Source: Reyranella sp.
GTDB lineage: Bacteria; Pseudomonadota; Alphaproteobacteria; Reyranellales; Reyranellaceae
Reading direction: 5' to 3'
Assembly: GCF_004297405.1 (NCBI RefSeq)
Contig: NZ_SCVC01000021.1
Coordinates: 124,001-188,000 of the forward strand
Length of the DNA: 64,000 bases
Of this stretch, positions 44,001-51,433 are shown one piece after another (positions within the stretch are counted from its first letter, which is position 1; each line of letters opens with the position of its first letter). A model generated the notes under the pieces. It worked only from the letters and a program-made list of their open reading frames with translations, searched no databases and was not told where the DNA came from. A program made the position numbers and the translations under genes.

Positions 44001-44514
44001 TGGTCGTCTCGCCGGCGGCGAAGGTGATCGTGCCGGTCTTCGCAGTGTAGTCCTGGCCCGCCGTCGCGGTGCCGTTGGCGGTGGCGTAGTCGACCGTCAC
44101 CGGTCCGGCGGTCGCCTGCGACAGGCTCACCGTAAAGGAGAGCTGTGCCGTGCCGGCTTGACCTTCAATGACCGTGGCATCGCTGACCGAGAACGTCGGC
44201 AAGACGGGTGCCGTGCCCCCGCCGTTCAAGCTGAGGCCGGTGGCCGTCGTCCCGCCACTACTGCCCGGCGTGGCCTGGAAGCCGAATGCGACGGTCCCAC
44301 CGGCCGGCACATCGGCGTTCCAGGCAGCATTACGCACTACATAGTGGTTCCCGACACGACTCACGATCTCCGCGCCCCAAAGATTGGAGATGTCGAAAGC
44401 CGCGTCGAACTCGACGGTCCAACCGCGCAGGCCGGTGGCACCGGCTGCAACGGTCATGTTGCCGACGAAACCCGAGCCCCAATTGTCCTTCACGTCATAA
44501 TTAACGGTGGCCAT
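41023..44514 (-). CDS. Modular GH5 cellulase with three CBM2 modules and Calx-beta repeats
   Basis: The 1163-residue protein is a beta-1,4-glucanase candidate. Modules by residue: CBM2 at 1-97, Calx-beta 107-216, CBM2 222-320, Calx-beta 331-440 and 446-555, an isolated Calx-beta first strand 562-577, GH5 583-935, a Calx-beta body 938-1049, a run of ten prolines (1053-1062) and CBM2 1066-1158. GH5 catalytic residues are Glu743 in DLHNEP (acid/base) and Glu861 in YIGEFG (nucleophile). No N-terminal signal peptide or RTX nonapeptides are seen, so the export route is unclear. ATG at 44514 follows GGGAGAG. The gene is divergent from a LytS/LytTR pair. Confidence 0.92.
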   Translation of the reverse strand: MATVNYDVKDNWGSGFVGNMTVAAGATGLRGWTVEFDAAFDISNLWGAEIVSRVGNHYVVRNAAWNADVPAGGTVAFGFQATPGSSGGTTATGLSLNGGGTAPVLPTFSVSDATVIEGQAGTAQLSFTVSLSQATAGPVTVDYATANGTATAGQDYTAKTGTITFAAGETTKTIQIVVTGDTAVEANETLTLALSNAAGATIADGSATGTIVNDDVTTPTPGSVSLDYAVTSNWGSGFTGAMTIEAGSTALNGWTAEFNASFTITNIWNAEIVSHVGDHYVIRNVAWNGKVGAGDDVSFGFQATPGSTGTTASGFTINGVVTGGPTPVLPSLSVSDATVVEGNSGVRDLAFIVSLSAAATGPVTVAYATANGTATAGSDYAALSGILTFAAGETSKVVHVQVSGDSAIEANEQLTLALSSPSGATIADGSAVGTITNDDVAPVLPTLSVGDASVAEGNGGLQDLAFTVTLSAPATGNVTVAYATGNGTATAGSDYAALTGTLTFAAGETSKVVHVQVSGDITVEANGTLTLTLSSPTGATIADGSAIGTIINDDVVAPTLPTLSVADTSVIEGDPGHSGGGAGWLSTSGNQIIDSAGHSVQIAGVNWFGFETALGVPHGLYTRGYQDMMNQMVDLGFNTIRLPYSSDMLHSTATSFNINYSKSPDLQGLTALQIMDKIVDYAGQIGLKIILDHHRSTPGDGPSSNGLWYDAQHSEASWIADWKMLATRYGDDPTVIGADLHNEPYNGVWGGGGANDWAAAAERAGNAIGDVNPNWLIFVEGVGSYQGQPYWWGGNLMGVRDRPVELDVANKLVYSPHDYPNSVYAQPWFQGPDFPANLPAKFDQMWGYIFKEGIAPIYIGEFGTGLTDPKDAPWFEAITSYLSGDLDNNGTSDLAAGQKGASWTFWSWNPNSGDTGGILNNDWSTPNQAKLAYLTPIQFEFHDDEAGGGEGGPATTNHASFLVSLSEPTTHAVTVDYHTEIGDAGAADFTGSSGSITFAVGEQSKTISIPITPDTLDEANEHFSLVLTNAQGATIARATATATIVDDDTTATPPPPPPPPPPSGDGDLEALFAVVNSWSGGFQGGVTLDNDGAGATSGWQVRIDMTNEITDIWNAEIVSHDANGYVVKNTAWNGTIAHDGETSFGFVTAGPMNPLAVHVDLYA
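42838..43540 (-). repeat. Tandem Calx-beta coding repeats
   Basis: Two adjacent Calx-beta modules of the cellulase (residues 331-440 and 446-555) are near copies. Both contain TFAAGETSKVVHVQVSGD and the ATIADGSA.GTI.NDDV end, and the DNA is nearly identical over these parts. A third, more diverged copy lies near 43870-44200. Unit length is about 340 bases. Confidence 0.7.
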
Positions 44515-44667
44515 GGTGCTCTCCCACTCAGTTGGTTGCGTCTTGCGTGCGTCAAGAATTGGCACCGACATTGTGACGACACATCAACGGGATGCCGGTT
44601 AGTCGGTGAGCATGGCCAGAAAGTCGACGAATGCGGTATCCGCCGCCCGAGCCGGGGCTTCTGCCCG

Positions 44668-45828
44668 GTGCTTGCAAATTCCTCTGCTTCTGCGAAAGAG
44701 TCAGCCGCCCAACCCGCCGAAGTCCCCGGAATCAGCCCCTTGTCCGCTTTGTTGTTCGACCGGTTGAACGGCCTGCCTGTCTTCTGGAGGATCCAGCTGG
44801 CCGGCTGGAGCCTTTTCGCCATTGCCGATCTGATCGGCCAGCGTCTGCTCTACCAGAGCCTCCAGGTCGCCTGCGCACGCACGGCCCTTGTCACGGTCTG
44901 CCTGGTGATGATGTCGACGGCGATGCGGTCCTTCTACGATGCGCACCTGCCGACCAGCCGTGTGACGGCAAAAGCGGTTGTGCTGATCTTCCTGTTGTCG
45001 CTGCTGGGGTCGTCGGCCATCGCGACGGCCATCGTCCTCGTTCATCAGCTCGTGCCGTGGATGGTGTCGCCCGACCACCGCGGTCTCGAAGAGTTCCTGC
45101 TCCCGCAGGTTCACTATTTCTTCGCGCTGGCGGGCTGGAGCCTGGCCTATTTCTGGATTCAGGCCGAGGTCGCGGAGCAGAGCGAACATCGCCGTGCCGT
45201 CGTTGCCGAGGCCGAAGCATTGCGCGCCGAACTGGAGGAACTGCGCCTGCAACTCGATCCGCACTTTCTCTTCAATGCCCTGAACGGCGTGGCCGAGGAA
45301 ATTCCCGAGCACCCCAAGGCGGCCCTCGCCATGCTCCGCGACCTCACGGCCTACCTGCGGCATTCACTCGACGGCATCGACCATACGGTGGTGACAGTCG
45401 AGGCGGAGGTCGGTGGGCTCACCGCTTATCTCGGCGTTCAGAAAGCGCGTTTCGGCGATCGCCTGCGCACGCAGATTGCCCTGGAGCCGGCGGCGGCTCC
45501 GCGTCGTATCGCGAGCTTCCTGCTGCAGCCACTGGTCGAGAACGCCGTCAAGCACGGCCGGCGCGAGCACGGACTCGATCTCCTCGTCGGCATTCGCGTT
45601 GCGGGCGATGCGCTGCACGTGACCGTCGAGAACAACGGCTCGCTGGTGTCGCCCGGCGCCGGCACGCATCGACGCCGTTCCGGTATCGGGCTCCAGAATG
45701 TGCGGCGACGGCTGGCCCTTCATTATCCCGACCGTCACAGCTTCGACTTGCGCGAAGTGGCCGAGACGCCGGACCGGAAGAAAGTCATTGCCACCCTGAT
45801 CCTGGAAGGCGAGCCGTGCGGGTCCTGA
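44668..45828 (+). CDS. LytS/YehU-type sensor histidine kinase
   Basis: The 386-residue inner-membrane protein has four helices (about 42-62, 72-88, 102-128, 150-165). A coiled linker follows, then a His_kinase domain with the phosphorylated His199 in LQLDPHFLFNALNG and an ATPase domain with the N-box LLQPLVENAVKHG and G-box SGIGLQNVRRRL. No ATG is in frame; the GTG at 44668 was chosen as the longest start upstream of the helices, but TTG codons near 44735-44756 are alternatives. It overlaps the response regulator by 13 bases and is divergent from the cellulase gene. Confidence 0.88.
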   Translation: MLANSSASAKESAAQPAEVPGISPLSALLFDRLNGLPVFWRIQLAGWSLFAIADLIGQRLLYQSLQVACARTALVTVCLVMMSTAMRSFYDAHLPTSRVTAKAVVLIFLLSLLGSSAIATAIVLVHQLVPWMVSPDHRGLEEFLLPQVHYFFALAGWSLAYFWIQAEVAEQSEHRRAVVAEAEALRAELEELRLQLDPHFLFNALNGVAEEIPEHPKAALAMLRDLTAYLRHSLDGIDHTVVTVEAEVGGLTAYLGVQKARFGDRLRTQIALEPAAAPRRIASFLLQPLVENAVKHGRREHGLDLLVGIRVAGDALHVTVENNGSLVSPGAGTHRRRSGIGLQNVRRRLALHYPDRHSFDLREVAETPDRKKVIATLILEGEPCGS

Positions 45829-46529
45829 TCGTCGACGATGAGCCGCTGGCGCGCAGTGCCCTGCGCCGCCTGCTTGCCGGACATCCCGAAGTCGAAATCG
45901 CGGGGGAGGCAGATGGCCTCGCGGACGCGCGGCAGGCAGTGGAGACGCTGCGGCCGGATCTGATCTTTCTCGATATCGAGCTGGATGGCGGTGCTGGCGA
46001 CGGCTTCGATCTGCTCGAAGGCCTGCCGAGACCGCCGGTCGTGATCTTCGTCACCGCCTTCGCGCAGTATGCCGTGGACGCCTTTGCCGTCGATGCAGCC
46101 GACTATCTCCTGAAGCCAGTCGATCCGGCGCGTCTTGCGGTGGCGCTGGCGCGTGCCGCGCGCCAACTCGCCCTGGCGGCTCTACCGCCGGGTCCGGGAG
46201 TCATCGAACTGAGGACACCCAAGCGCACCGTGCTCACCGCACCCGCCGACATCGTGGCGTTATGCGCTGAAGGCGACTTCACACGCGTCTTTGTGACGGC
46301 CGAGCCAGCATTGTTGATCCTGCGTTCGCTGGGGCAGTTCGAGGCATTCTTGCCGGCGCCGCCTTTCGTGCGGCTCGGCCGGTCGGTGATGATCAACCGC
46401 GACCGGCTGCGTGGGATCGAAGCGCCGTCGCGGGCGGCCGGCCGCCTCACTTTGGAGGGGCTGGCCGAACCGCTGTCCATCAGCCGCGCTGCCGCCACCC
46501 GCCTGCGCGAGATGCTGGCGGGGAAATGA
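45816..46529 (+). CDS. LytTR-type response regulator
   Basis: The 237-residue protein has a receiver domain (1-118) with acidic Asp7-Asp8, the phosphorylated Asp53 in LIFLDIELDGG and Lys in DYLLKPVDP. A LytTR DNA-binding domain follows (about 135-237: FTRVFVTAE, LGQFEAFLP, FVRLGRSVMINRDRL). GTG at 45816 overlaps the kinase stop, showing tight coupling. LytTR regulators usually bind two direct repeats upstream of their targets; a likely target is the adjacent divergent cellulase, but this is inference. Confidence 0.92.
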   Translation: MRVLIVDDEPLARSALRRLLAGHPEVEIAGEADGLADARQAVETLRPDLIFLDIELDGGAGDGFDLLEGLPRPPVVIFVTAFAQYAVDAFAVDAADYLLKPVDPARLAVALARAARQLALAALPPGPGVIELRTPKRTVLTAPADIVALCAEGDFTRVFVTAEPALLILRSLGQFEAFLPAPPFVRLGRSVMINRDRLRGIEAPSRAAGRLTLEGLAEPLSISRAAATRLREMLAGK

Positions 46530-46547
46530 TCACCTATCTATCCAGCC

Positions 46548-48134
46548 TTATCTATCCAACCAGGCATCCTCGAAGCGCCAGCCGTTGTAGATGCTGTTGA
46601 TGTGAATGGTCACGCCCTTGACGTGGGGATGCCAGCAGCCGGCGGCGCGGCCATGACTGATGATCGGTCGGGCGATATCTTCCTGTAGACGCCGATCGAT
46701 TTCCCACACCAGCTCGTGGCGCTTCTTGCGATCGGTTTCGCGCGATTGCTCTTCGAAGAGCTTGGTCATCTCGGCGTCGCAGTAGTTGTTGTAGTTGCGC
46801 AACGATCCGCAGGCGTAGCCCTCGAATAGTGTGACGTCGGGATCGTCGACTGCCGAGCCGGTGAGGTTCAGCGCCACGACATAGTCTTTCTTGAAGACGC
46901 GATTGTAATAGACCGCAGTGTCGATGATCTCGAGTTCGCCGTCGATCCAGATGTGTTTGAGCTGGTCGATCAGGATCACTGCCGGATCCTTGAAGGTCGC
47001 GATGTTGCGCGTGCTGACTTTGAGTTTCAGCCGGTTGTCCGGCCCGTAGCCCGCTTCCTTCATGAGCGCGCGCGCTTCGGCGCGGCTTTTCTCGACGTCA
47101 CCGTAGCCGATGATGGTCTTGAGCTTGTCGGGCGGCAGACCCCAGACGCCGTCGGGAGGCGGCAGCAGGGCGCCGCCCATCTTTCCTTCGCCTTCGCTCA
47201 GGATGGTGATGAAGCTTTGCCGGTCGAGCGTCAGCGCCATGGCGCGGCGGATCTTGGGGTTGTCGAACGGCGTCACCTCGCGATTGACGATCAGGTTGGT
47301 GCTGACGCCTGTCTCGCGCATGGTGCATTGCGCCTGAGGGGCATCGCTCTTGATGTTCTTGAGCAGAGGCACCGAGACGTCCGTGGGGAAGGTCATGTCG
47401 AACTTCGCGGCGACGAACGAGAGCATGCGTGTCGAGCGATCGGGGATGATCGTGTACTCGATGCCGTCGAGATAGGGCCGACCCTTCTTCCAGTAGTCCG
47501 GGTTCTTCACCAGCCTGATGCTTTCGTTCATCTTGAACTCGGCCAGCTTGAAAGGGCCAGTGCCGATCGGCTTGCGGCGCATGTCAGCGGCCGGCACGTG
47601 GCAGGGATAGATCGGCGAGTATCCCGAGGCGAGCAGCGCCAGCAACGAGGGTTGCGGTTGTTTGAGGTGGAAGGTCGCCTCGAACGGCGCATCGGCCGTC
47701 ACCTTCTCGACATTGCTGTACCACGCCGAACGCGGATTGCGCCTGAGCTTGTCGGGGCTCAGCAGCAGGTCGAAGGTGCAGGCCACGTCCTGGGCGGAGA
47801 AGGGCTTTCCGTCATGCCACTTCACGCCCTCTCGCAGCTTGAAGACCAGCTTGCGTCCATCCTCTTTCAGCGACCAGCTCGTTGCGAGGTCGGGCACGAT
47901 CGAGTCGAGGCTGTTCTTCGCCACGTGCTGATCGAAGATCACCAGGTTGTTGTAGAGGGCCATGAACGGGACAGCGACAGAGACCGTCGCTTCTTCATGG
48001 ATCGAGGCACTGGGTGGGGTATCCATGTGCTGGATCTTCAGCACACCGCCGGATTTCTGTGCCCACGCGGCACTTGCCGTCGAAACGCTCGTCACCACCA
48101 CGCAAATCAACGCCAGACACATGTTGCGAACCAT
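46548..48134 (-). CDS. ABC transporter family 5 substrate-binding protein (oligopeptide/nickel type)
   Basis: The 528-residue periplasmic lipophilic-peptide or nickel-type binding protein has a signal peptide (MVRNMCLALICVVVTSV, cut near AWAQ). SBP_bac_5 features include the signature region LVFKLREGVKWHDGKPFSAQDVACTFDLLL, KLAEFKMNESIRLVKNPDYWK, and FDNPKIRRAMALTLDR. The matching permeases and ATPases are not in the window, so it is an orphan binding protein here. It is divergent from an isocitrate-lyase-family gene. Confidence 0.9.
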   Translation of the reverse strand: MVRNMCLALICVVVTSVSTASAAWAQKSGGVLKIQHMDTPPSASIHEEATVSVAVPFMALYNNLVIFDQHVAKNSLDSIVPDLATSWSLKEDGRKLVFKLREGVKWHDGKPFSAQDVACTFDLLLSPDKLRRNPRSAWYSNVEKVTADAPFEATFHLKQPQPSLLALLASGYSPIYPCHVPAADMRRKPIGTGPFKLAEFKMNESIRLVKNPDYWKKGRPYLDGIEYTIIPDRSTRMLSFVAAKFDMTFPTDVSVPLLKNIKSDAPQAQCTMRETGVSTNLIVNREVTPFDNPKIRRAMALTLDRQSFITILSEGEGKMGGALLPPPDGVWGLPPDKLKTIIGYGDVEKSRAEARALMKEAGYGPDNRLKLKVSTRNIATFKDPAVILIDQLKHIWIDGELEIIDTAVYYNRVFKKDYVVALNLTGSAVDDPDVTLFEGYACGSLRNYNNYCDAEMTKLFEEQSRETDRKKRHELVWEIDRRLQEDIARPIISHGRAAGCWHPHVKGVTIHINSIYNGWRFEDAWLDR

Positions 48135-48298
48135 GTCGTCCTCCCGGTGATGTCTTTGTGTTTTTGTTGTTCGTCTTCTTTCGTTCTTCCCTGGTGAGTG
48201 CAGTCGGTGCGAAGCCTAGCGCCGATTCACTCGATGTGTCGACTGCAGGGGACGATCTGCTATCGTCCCGGCCGAAAGATTTACCGGAGGAGATTCCC

Positions 48299-49165
48299 GT
48301 GACGACTGCCCCGCAACGCTTGCGCGCCCTGTTGGCCGATCCGGCTTTTGTTGTCATGCCGGCGGTCTGGGACGGGCTCAGCGCCAAGCTGACCTATGGG
48401 GCCGGCTTCAAGACCGCATTCCTTTCCGGTTCCTGCGTCGCGGCCAGCCGGCTGGGCGGTCCCGATCTCGACCTGGTCTCGTTCGGCGAGATGTTCGACT
48501 CCTTCAACATGGTCCATGCCGCGGCCCCCGACCTGCTGGTGCTGGCCGATGGCGACCATGGCTACGGCAACGCCATGAACGTGCAGCGCACAGTGCGCGG
48601 CTATGGTCGGGCTGGCGCGGCCGCCGTGCTGATCGAGGACAAGATCACGCCGCGCGCGCTGACATCGGCCGGCAAGCCTTGTCTGCCACGCGAGGAGGCG
48701 CGCATGAAGATCCGCGCCGCCGTAACGGCGGCGAAGGAGTCCGGCATCCTCGTACTGGCTCGCACCGATTGCCGTCCGACCCAGGGTATCGACGAGGCCG
48801 TGGCGCGCATCGAGATGTATGTCGAGGAGGGGGCGGATATCCTCTTTCTCGATTCGCCGGCCGACGACGCGGAGGTCAAGCGCGCTGTCGCGGCCGCCAA
48901 GGGACGGCCGAGTTTCGCCGTGCTCTCGCCCGGGGCACCGCGCGCTACACCTTCGCAGACCGAGGCGGCCAAGCTCGGCTTCAAGATCGGCACCTATCCG
49001 ACCGGCCTGCTCTCGCCTGTCGCGGCCGGTATGAAAGCGGGCCTCGCGGCGCTCAAGGCTGGAGAAGCTGAAAGCAAGATGGCGCTGCCGCCTGCCGACC
49101 TGCGGGCGGCGCTGGGCTATGCTGACTACGACACCGAGGCGAAGCCCTATCTGCTGAAAGCCTGA
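48299..49165 (+). CDS. Isocitrate lyase / PEP mutase family enzyme
   Basis: The 288-residue (beta/alpha)8 protein resembles carboxyphosphonoenolpyruvate mutase and oxaloacetate decarboxylase. It shows LADGDHGYGNAMNVQRTV, AAVLIEDK, ARTDCRPTQGIDEAVARIEMY and ILFLDSPADD. The usual active-site loop with KRCGH is replaced here by TPRALTSAGKPC, so classic lyase chemistry with that Cys is not expected. The GTG at 48299 follows CCGGAGGAG. The true reaction is not readable. Confidence 0.86.
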   Translation: MTTAPQRLRALLADPAFVVMPAVWDGLSAKLTYGAGFKTAFLSGSCVAASRLGGPDLDLVSFGEMFDSFNMVHAAAPDLLVLADGDHGYGNAMNVQRTVRGYGRAGAAAVLIEDKITPRALTSAGKPCLPREEARMKIRAAVTAAKESGILVLARTDCRPTQGIDEAVARIEMYVEEGADILFLDSPADDAEVKRAVAAAKGRPSFAVLSPGAPRATPSQTEAAKLGFKIGTYPTGLLSPVAAGMKAGLAALKAGEAESKMALPPADLRAALGYADYDTEAKPYLLKA

Positions 49166-49242
49166 TCTCTTCGTTGCCTCTCCACAGCGCCACACGTTAA
49201 GCACTCGGGCAGTGCGTGCATTTCCGCGAGTATGAAGCTTTC

Positions 49243-49692
49243 ATGAAGCGCAAGACCAGCAAGGCATTTGTCTATCTCGGCCCTTCCGCCATCCAAGGCG
49301 TCGGCTGCTTTGCCGATCGCGCCATCAAGAAGGGAGAAACCGTTCGCGTGTGGGACGGCGAGGACAGCCGCTGGGTCACGACCCAGCAGGCGCATGCCTC
49401 GCCGCAGCGCCACCTCTTCAAGCGCTTCGGCATCCGCACGACCGGCGGCTATTACTGCCCGATCGATTTCCTGCGCATCTCGACCGGTTGGTACATGAAC
49501 CACGACGCCGATCCGAACCTGTCGTCGGACGATGAGGACGTGACCTACTTCGCAGTGCGCGACATCCCGGCGGGCGAAGAACTCACCATGGATTATCGCC
49601 GAATGGACGAACGTCACGACAATCTCACGCGTGACGTTCAGGTGCCTGCGATCTCTAAGGGAAAGAAGAGCCCAGCGTCGCGACGGCGCTGA
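49243..49692 (+). CDS. SET-domain protein
   Basis: The 149-residue protein is almost entirely a SET domain, a lysine methyltransferase fold common in eukaryotes and patchy in bacteria. Motifs are GVGCFADRAIKKGE near the start, WYMNHDADPN (residues 83-92) and GEELTMDYRRMD (111-122) with Tyr118. There is no pre-SET region. A basic tail (KGKKSPASRRR) ends it. ATG at 49243 is chosen over GTG at 49216. The target protein is unknown. Confidence 0.87.
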   Translation: MKRKTSKAFVYLGPSAIQGVGCFADRAIKKGETVRVWDGEDSRWVTTQQAHASPQRHLFKRFGIRTTGGYYCPIDFLRISTGWYMNHDADPNLSSDDEDVTYFAVRDIPAGEELTMDYRRMDERHDNLTRDVQVPAISKGKKSPASRRR

Positions 49693-49704
49693 CAGCCGGC
49701 CGGG

Positions 49705-50274
49705 CTACTTCTCGCCCAGCCAGACCGGCCACAGGCCGCGCTTGGCCTTGCGCGCCTCCGACTCCGCACCGGCGTAGCGCTGGCTGGCGCGTGGCTCCCA
49801 AGGCAGTACTTCGTCGAGATGGAAGCCGTAGGCCACGCCGCTCGCCAGCATGTAGCCACCGAGGTCGATCGGCGACGGCGAGGTCTCGACCATGCACTGG
49901 GCGACGAGACGGCACTCGCGGTCCCACCGGGCGGGCCGGCACTTCACCTTGTGCTCGCTCTTTTCAAGCATGTCTTCGAGTGCGGCGCGCGCCTGCATGC
50001 CGCTCACGGTCTCCAGGCCAGTTTGCTTGTCGCGGAGTTCGCCAGCCTGCAGCCCCCAGAGCCTGATCTGCGGCTTCAGGCCGACTCCACCCAACGTGAT
50101 CCCGTCCAGTGCATAAGCCTCGCCGCTCCAGTCCTTCGGCATCGCGCCACACTCGCCGGGCTTCTCCGCCTTGTCCGTCTTCTCGGGCTCAGACGGCGGT
50201 GGCCGGCGCTGCTGCGCCGACACAGAGCTTGCCGCAACGGCAAGAAAAAGCATCAGGAGAAGGGGGCGCTTCAT
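49705..50274 (-). CDS. Secreted thermonuclease-like (SNase) protein
   Basis: The 189-residue product has a signal peptide (1-20, ending SVSA) and a linker rich in Pro, Lys and Glu. An SNase-like domain follows from about residue 50: GITLGGVGLKPQIRLWGLQAGE, ARAALEDML, CRLVAQCMV and EARKAKRGLWP. The catalytic Arg/Glu pattern of staphylococcal nuclease is only partly preserved (Arg in IRLWG), so activity is uncertain. Its start overlaps the stop of the upstream lipoprotein gene (ATGA). Confidence 0.78.
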   Translation of the reverse strand: MKRPLLLMLFLAVAASSVSAQQRRPPPSEPEKTDKAEKPGECGAMPKDWSGEAYALDGITLGGVGLKPQIRLWGLQAGELRDKQTGLETVSGMQARAALEDMLEKSEHKVKCRPARWDRECRLVAQCMVETSPSPIDLGGYMLASGVAYGFHLDEVLPWEPRASQRYAGAESEARKAKRGLWPVWLGEK

Positions 50275-50603
50275 GCGCAGCGAAACCGGGTCATGAAGTT
50301 AACATTGTCTATCAGGTTGTGTTCGAGGACCTGCGGGTTTCCGCCTTTGCAGACCTGCTGAATAGCCTCCCAGGCAACAGCCGAATCCCGTGCGCGCTCA
50401 CGTTCCGGATCAGGATTGACCACCAGCGTGGCGCGCACGACGAGCAGACGGTACTCGTTCGGCACGTCCGTCGCCGCAACTCGGACCTCGAACTTCCGGC
50501 CTTCGTAGGTGATGTATCGCACCCGTGAATTATCGAGCGTGGCCTTGTCGTTACAGGCGGCAAGGCCGAATATGGCCAGCAGGATTGGAAGAATTCGCTT
50601 CAT
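50271..50603 (-). CDS. Small hypothetical lipoprotein
   Basis: The 110-residue product has a signal sequence (MKRILPILLAIFG) and lipobox LAAC at residues 14-17, so Cys17 would be lipidated. The rest, with paired cysteines (QVCKG and RFRCA), is not a family I recognise. It overlaps the nuclease gene by 4 bases (ATGA), and the two are probably co-expressed. Confidence 0.72.
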   Translation of the reverse strand: MKRILPILLAIFGLAACNDKATLDNSRVRYITYEGRKFEVRVAATDVPNEYRLLVVRATLVVNPDPERERARDSAVAWEAIQQVCKGGNPQVLEHNLIDNVNFMTRFRCA

Positions 50604-50776
50604 GGCAGGATGGAGCCTAGGCGAATGGTTCTGTGGTGGCTATCCCACCTTGCGCCGGCCCACGGTTGCAGACCGGATCGCAAGGCGAATTCAATCCAAT
50701 CCGGCGTCGATTTGTGTCTCCCACGAGCGTCCCGAAGTCGCGTCATAGCGGGTGATCCCCTAAGAAGGGAGAGACG

Positions 50777-51424
50777 ATGATCATGCCCCTGTCCGAGGAC
50801 CAGTCTACCATCGAAGATCGGCCGAAGAGCCGCCGTTTCGACGGCCGCCATCTGCGCAGCGAGCGCACCCGTCAGCTCATGATCGAGGCCTACCTTCAGC
50901 TCGTGAGGGAGCATGGCCGCTTGCCGACGGCGAACGAGATTGCTCACGCTGCGGGCTATTCAGTGCGGTCGATCTTCGAGCGCTTCCCCGATCTCGATGC
51001 TCTGAGCCTTGCGGCGGCAGATTTCGCCATCGCCGCCGGCCAAGCCCAGGCGCCGGCACAGGATGTCGACGGCGATCGCCGTACGCGCATCGCGTCGCAT
51101 GTCCACATCCGGGCGCAGGCCTGTGAGAGGTGGTTGCCGCTGTGGCGCATCCTGACCTCGCCGGCGACCCAGACGCAGCTCGCGGAGCTGGCGATACGCG
51201 CCAAGGCGGTGCGCCGCGCCAACGTTGAGCGGTTGGAGCTGATGTACCGGCCGGAGTTGGCAACCTTGGATTCCCTGCAGCGCGAACAGCTCCTGGTCAC
51301 GCTGGCGACGCTGACCAGCTTCGAAAGCTGGGACCAGATGCGGGGTGGCGGCTTTGGCCTCTCACCCGATGCCGCTGAAGGCGTCTGGCGCTCAGCCATC
51401 GACCGGCTGCTGCCAACCGAGTAA
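50777..51424 (+). CDS. TetR/AcrR-family transcriptional regulator
   Basis: The 215-residue protein has an N-terminal helix-turn-helix (about 28-75; LPTANEIAHAAGYSVRSIFERF holds the recognition helix) and a helical ligand-binding domain. SRRFDGRHLRSERTRQLMIEAY is a typical lead-in. The effector is unknown. It precedes a PCuAC-like gene by 9 bases, so they may form an operon; the natural operator would be in the 173-base gap upstream. Confidence 0.87.
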   Translation: MIMPLSEDQSTIEDRPKSRRFDGRHLRSERTRQLMIEAYLQLVREHGRLPTANEIAHAAGYSVRSIFERFPDLDALSLAAADFAIAAGQAQAPAQDVDGDRRTRIASHVHIRAQACERWLPLWRILTSPATQTQLAELAIRAKAVRRANVERLELMYRPELATLDSLQREQLLVTLATLTSFESWDQMRGGGFGLSPDAAEGVWRSAIDRLLPTE

Positions 51425-51433
51425 AGAACTTCG

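Noticed and set aside
41023-44514. RTX-toxin-like calcium repeats in the cellulase
   Set aside because: No GGxGxDxxx nonapeptide is present; the calcium-type modules are Calx-beta.
42973-44667. Upstream extension of the LytS kinase frame through the cellulase gene
   Set aside because: The extra 565 codons are antisense to the Calx-beta and CBM2 repeats and have Arg/Gly-rich shadow composition; the kinase starts near 44668.
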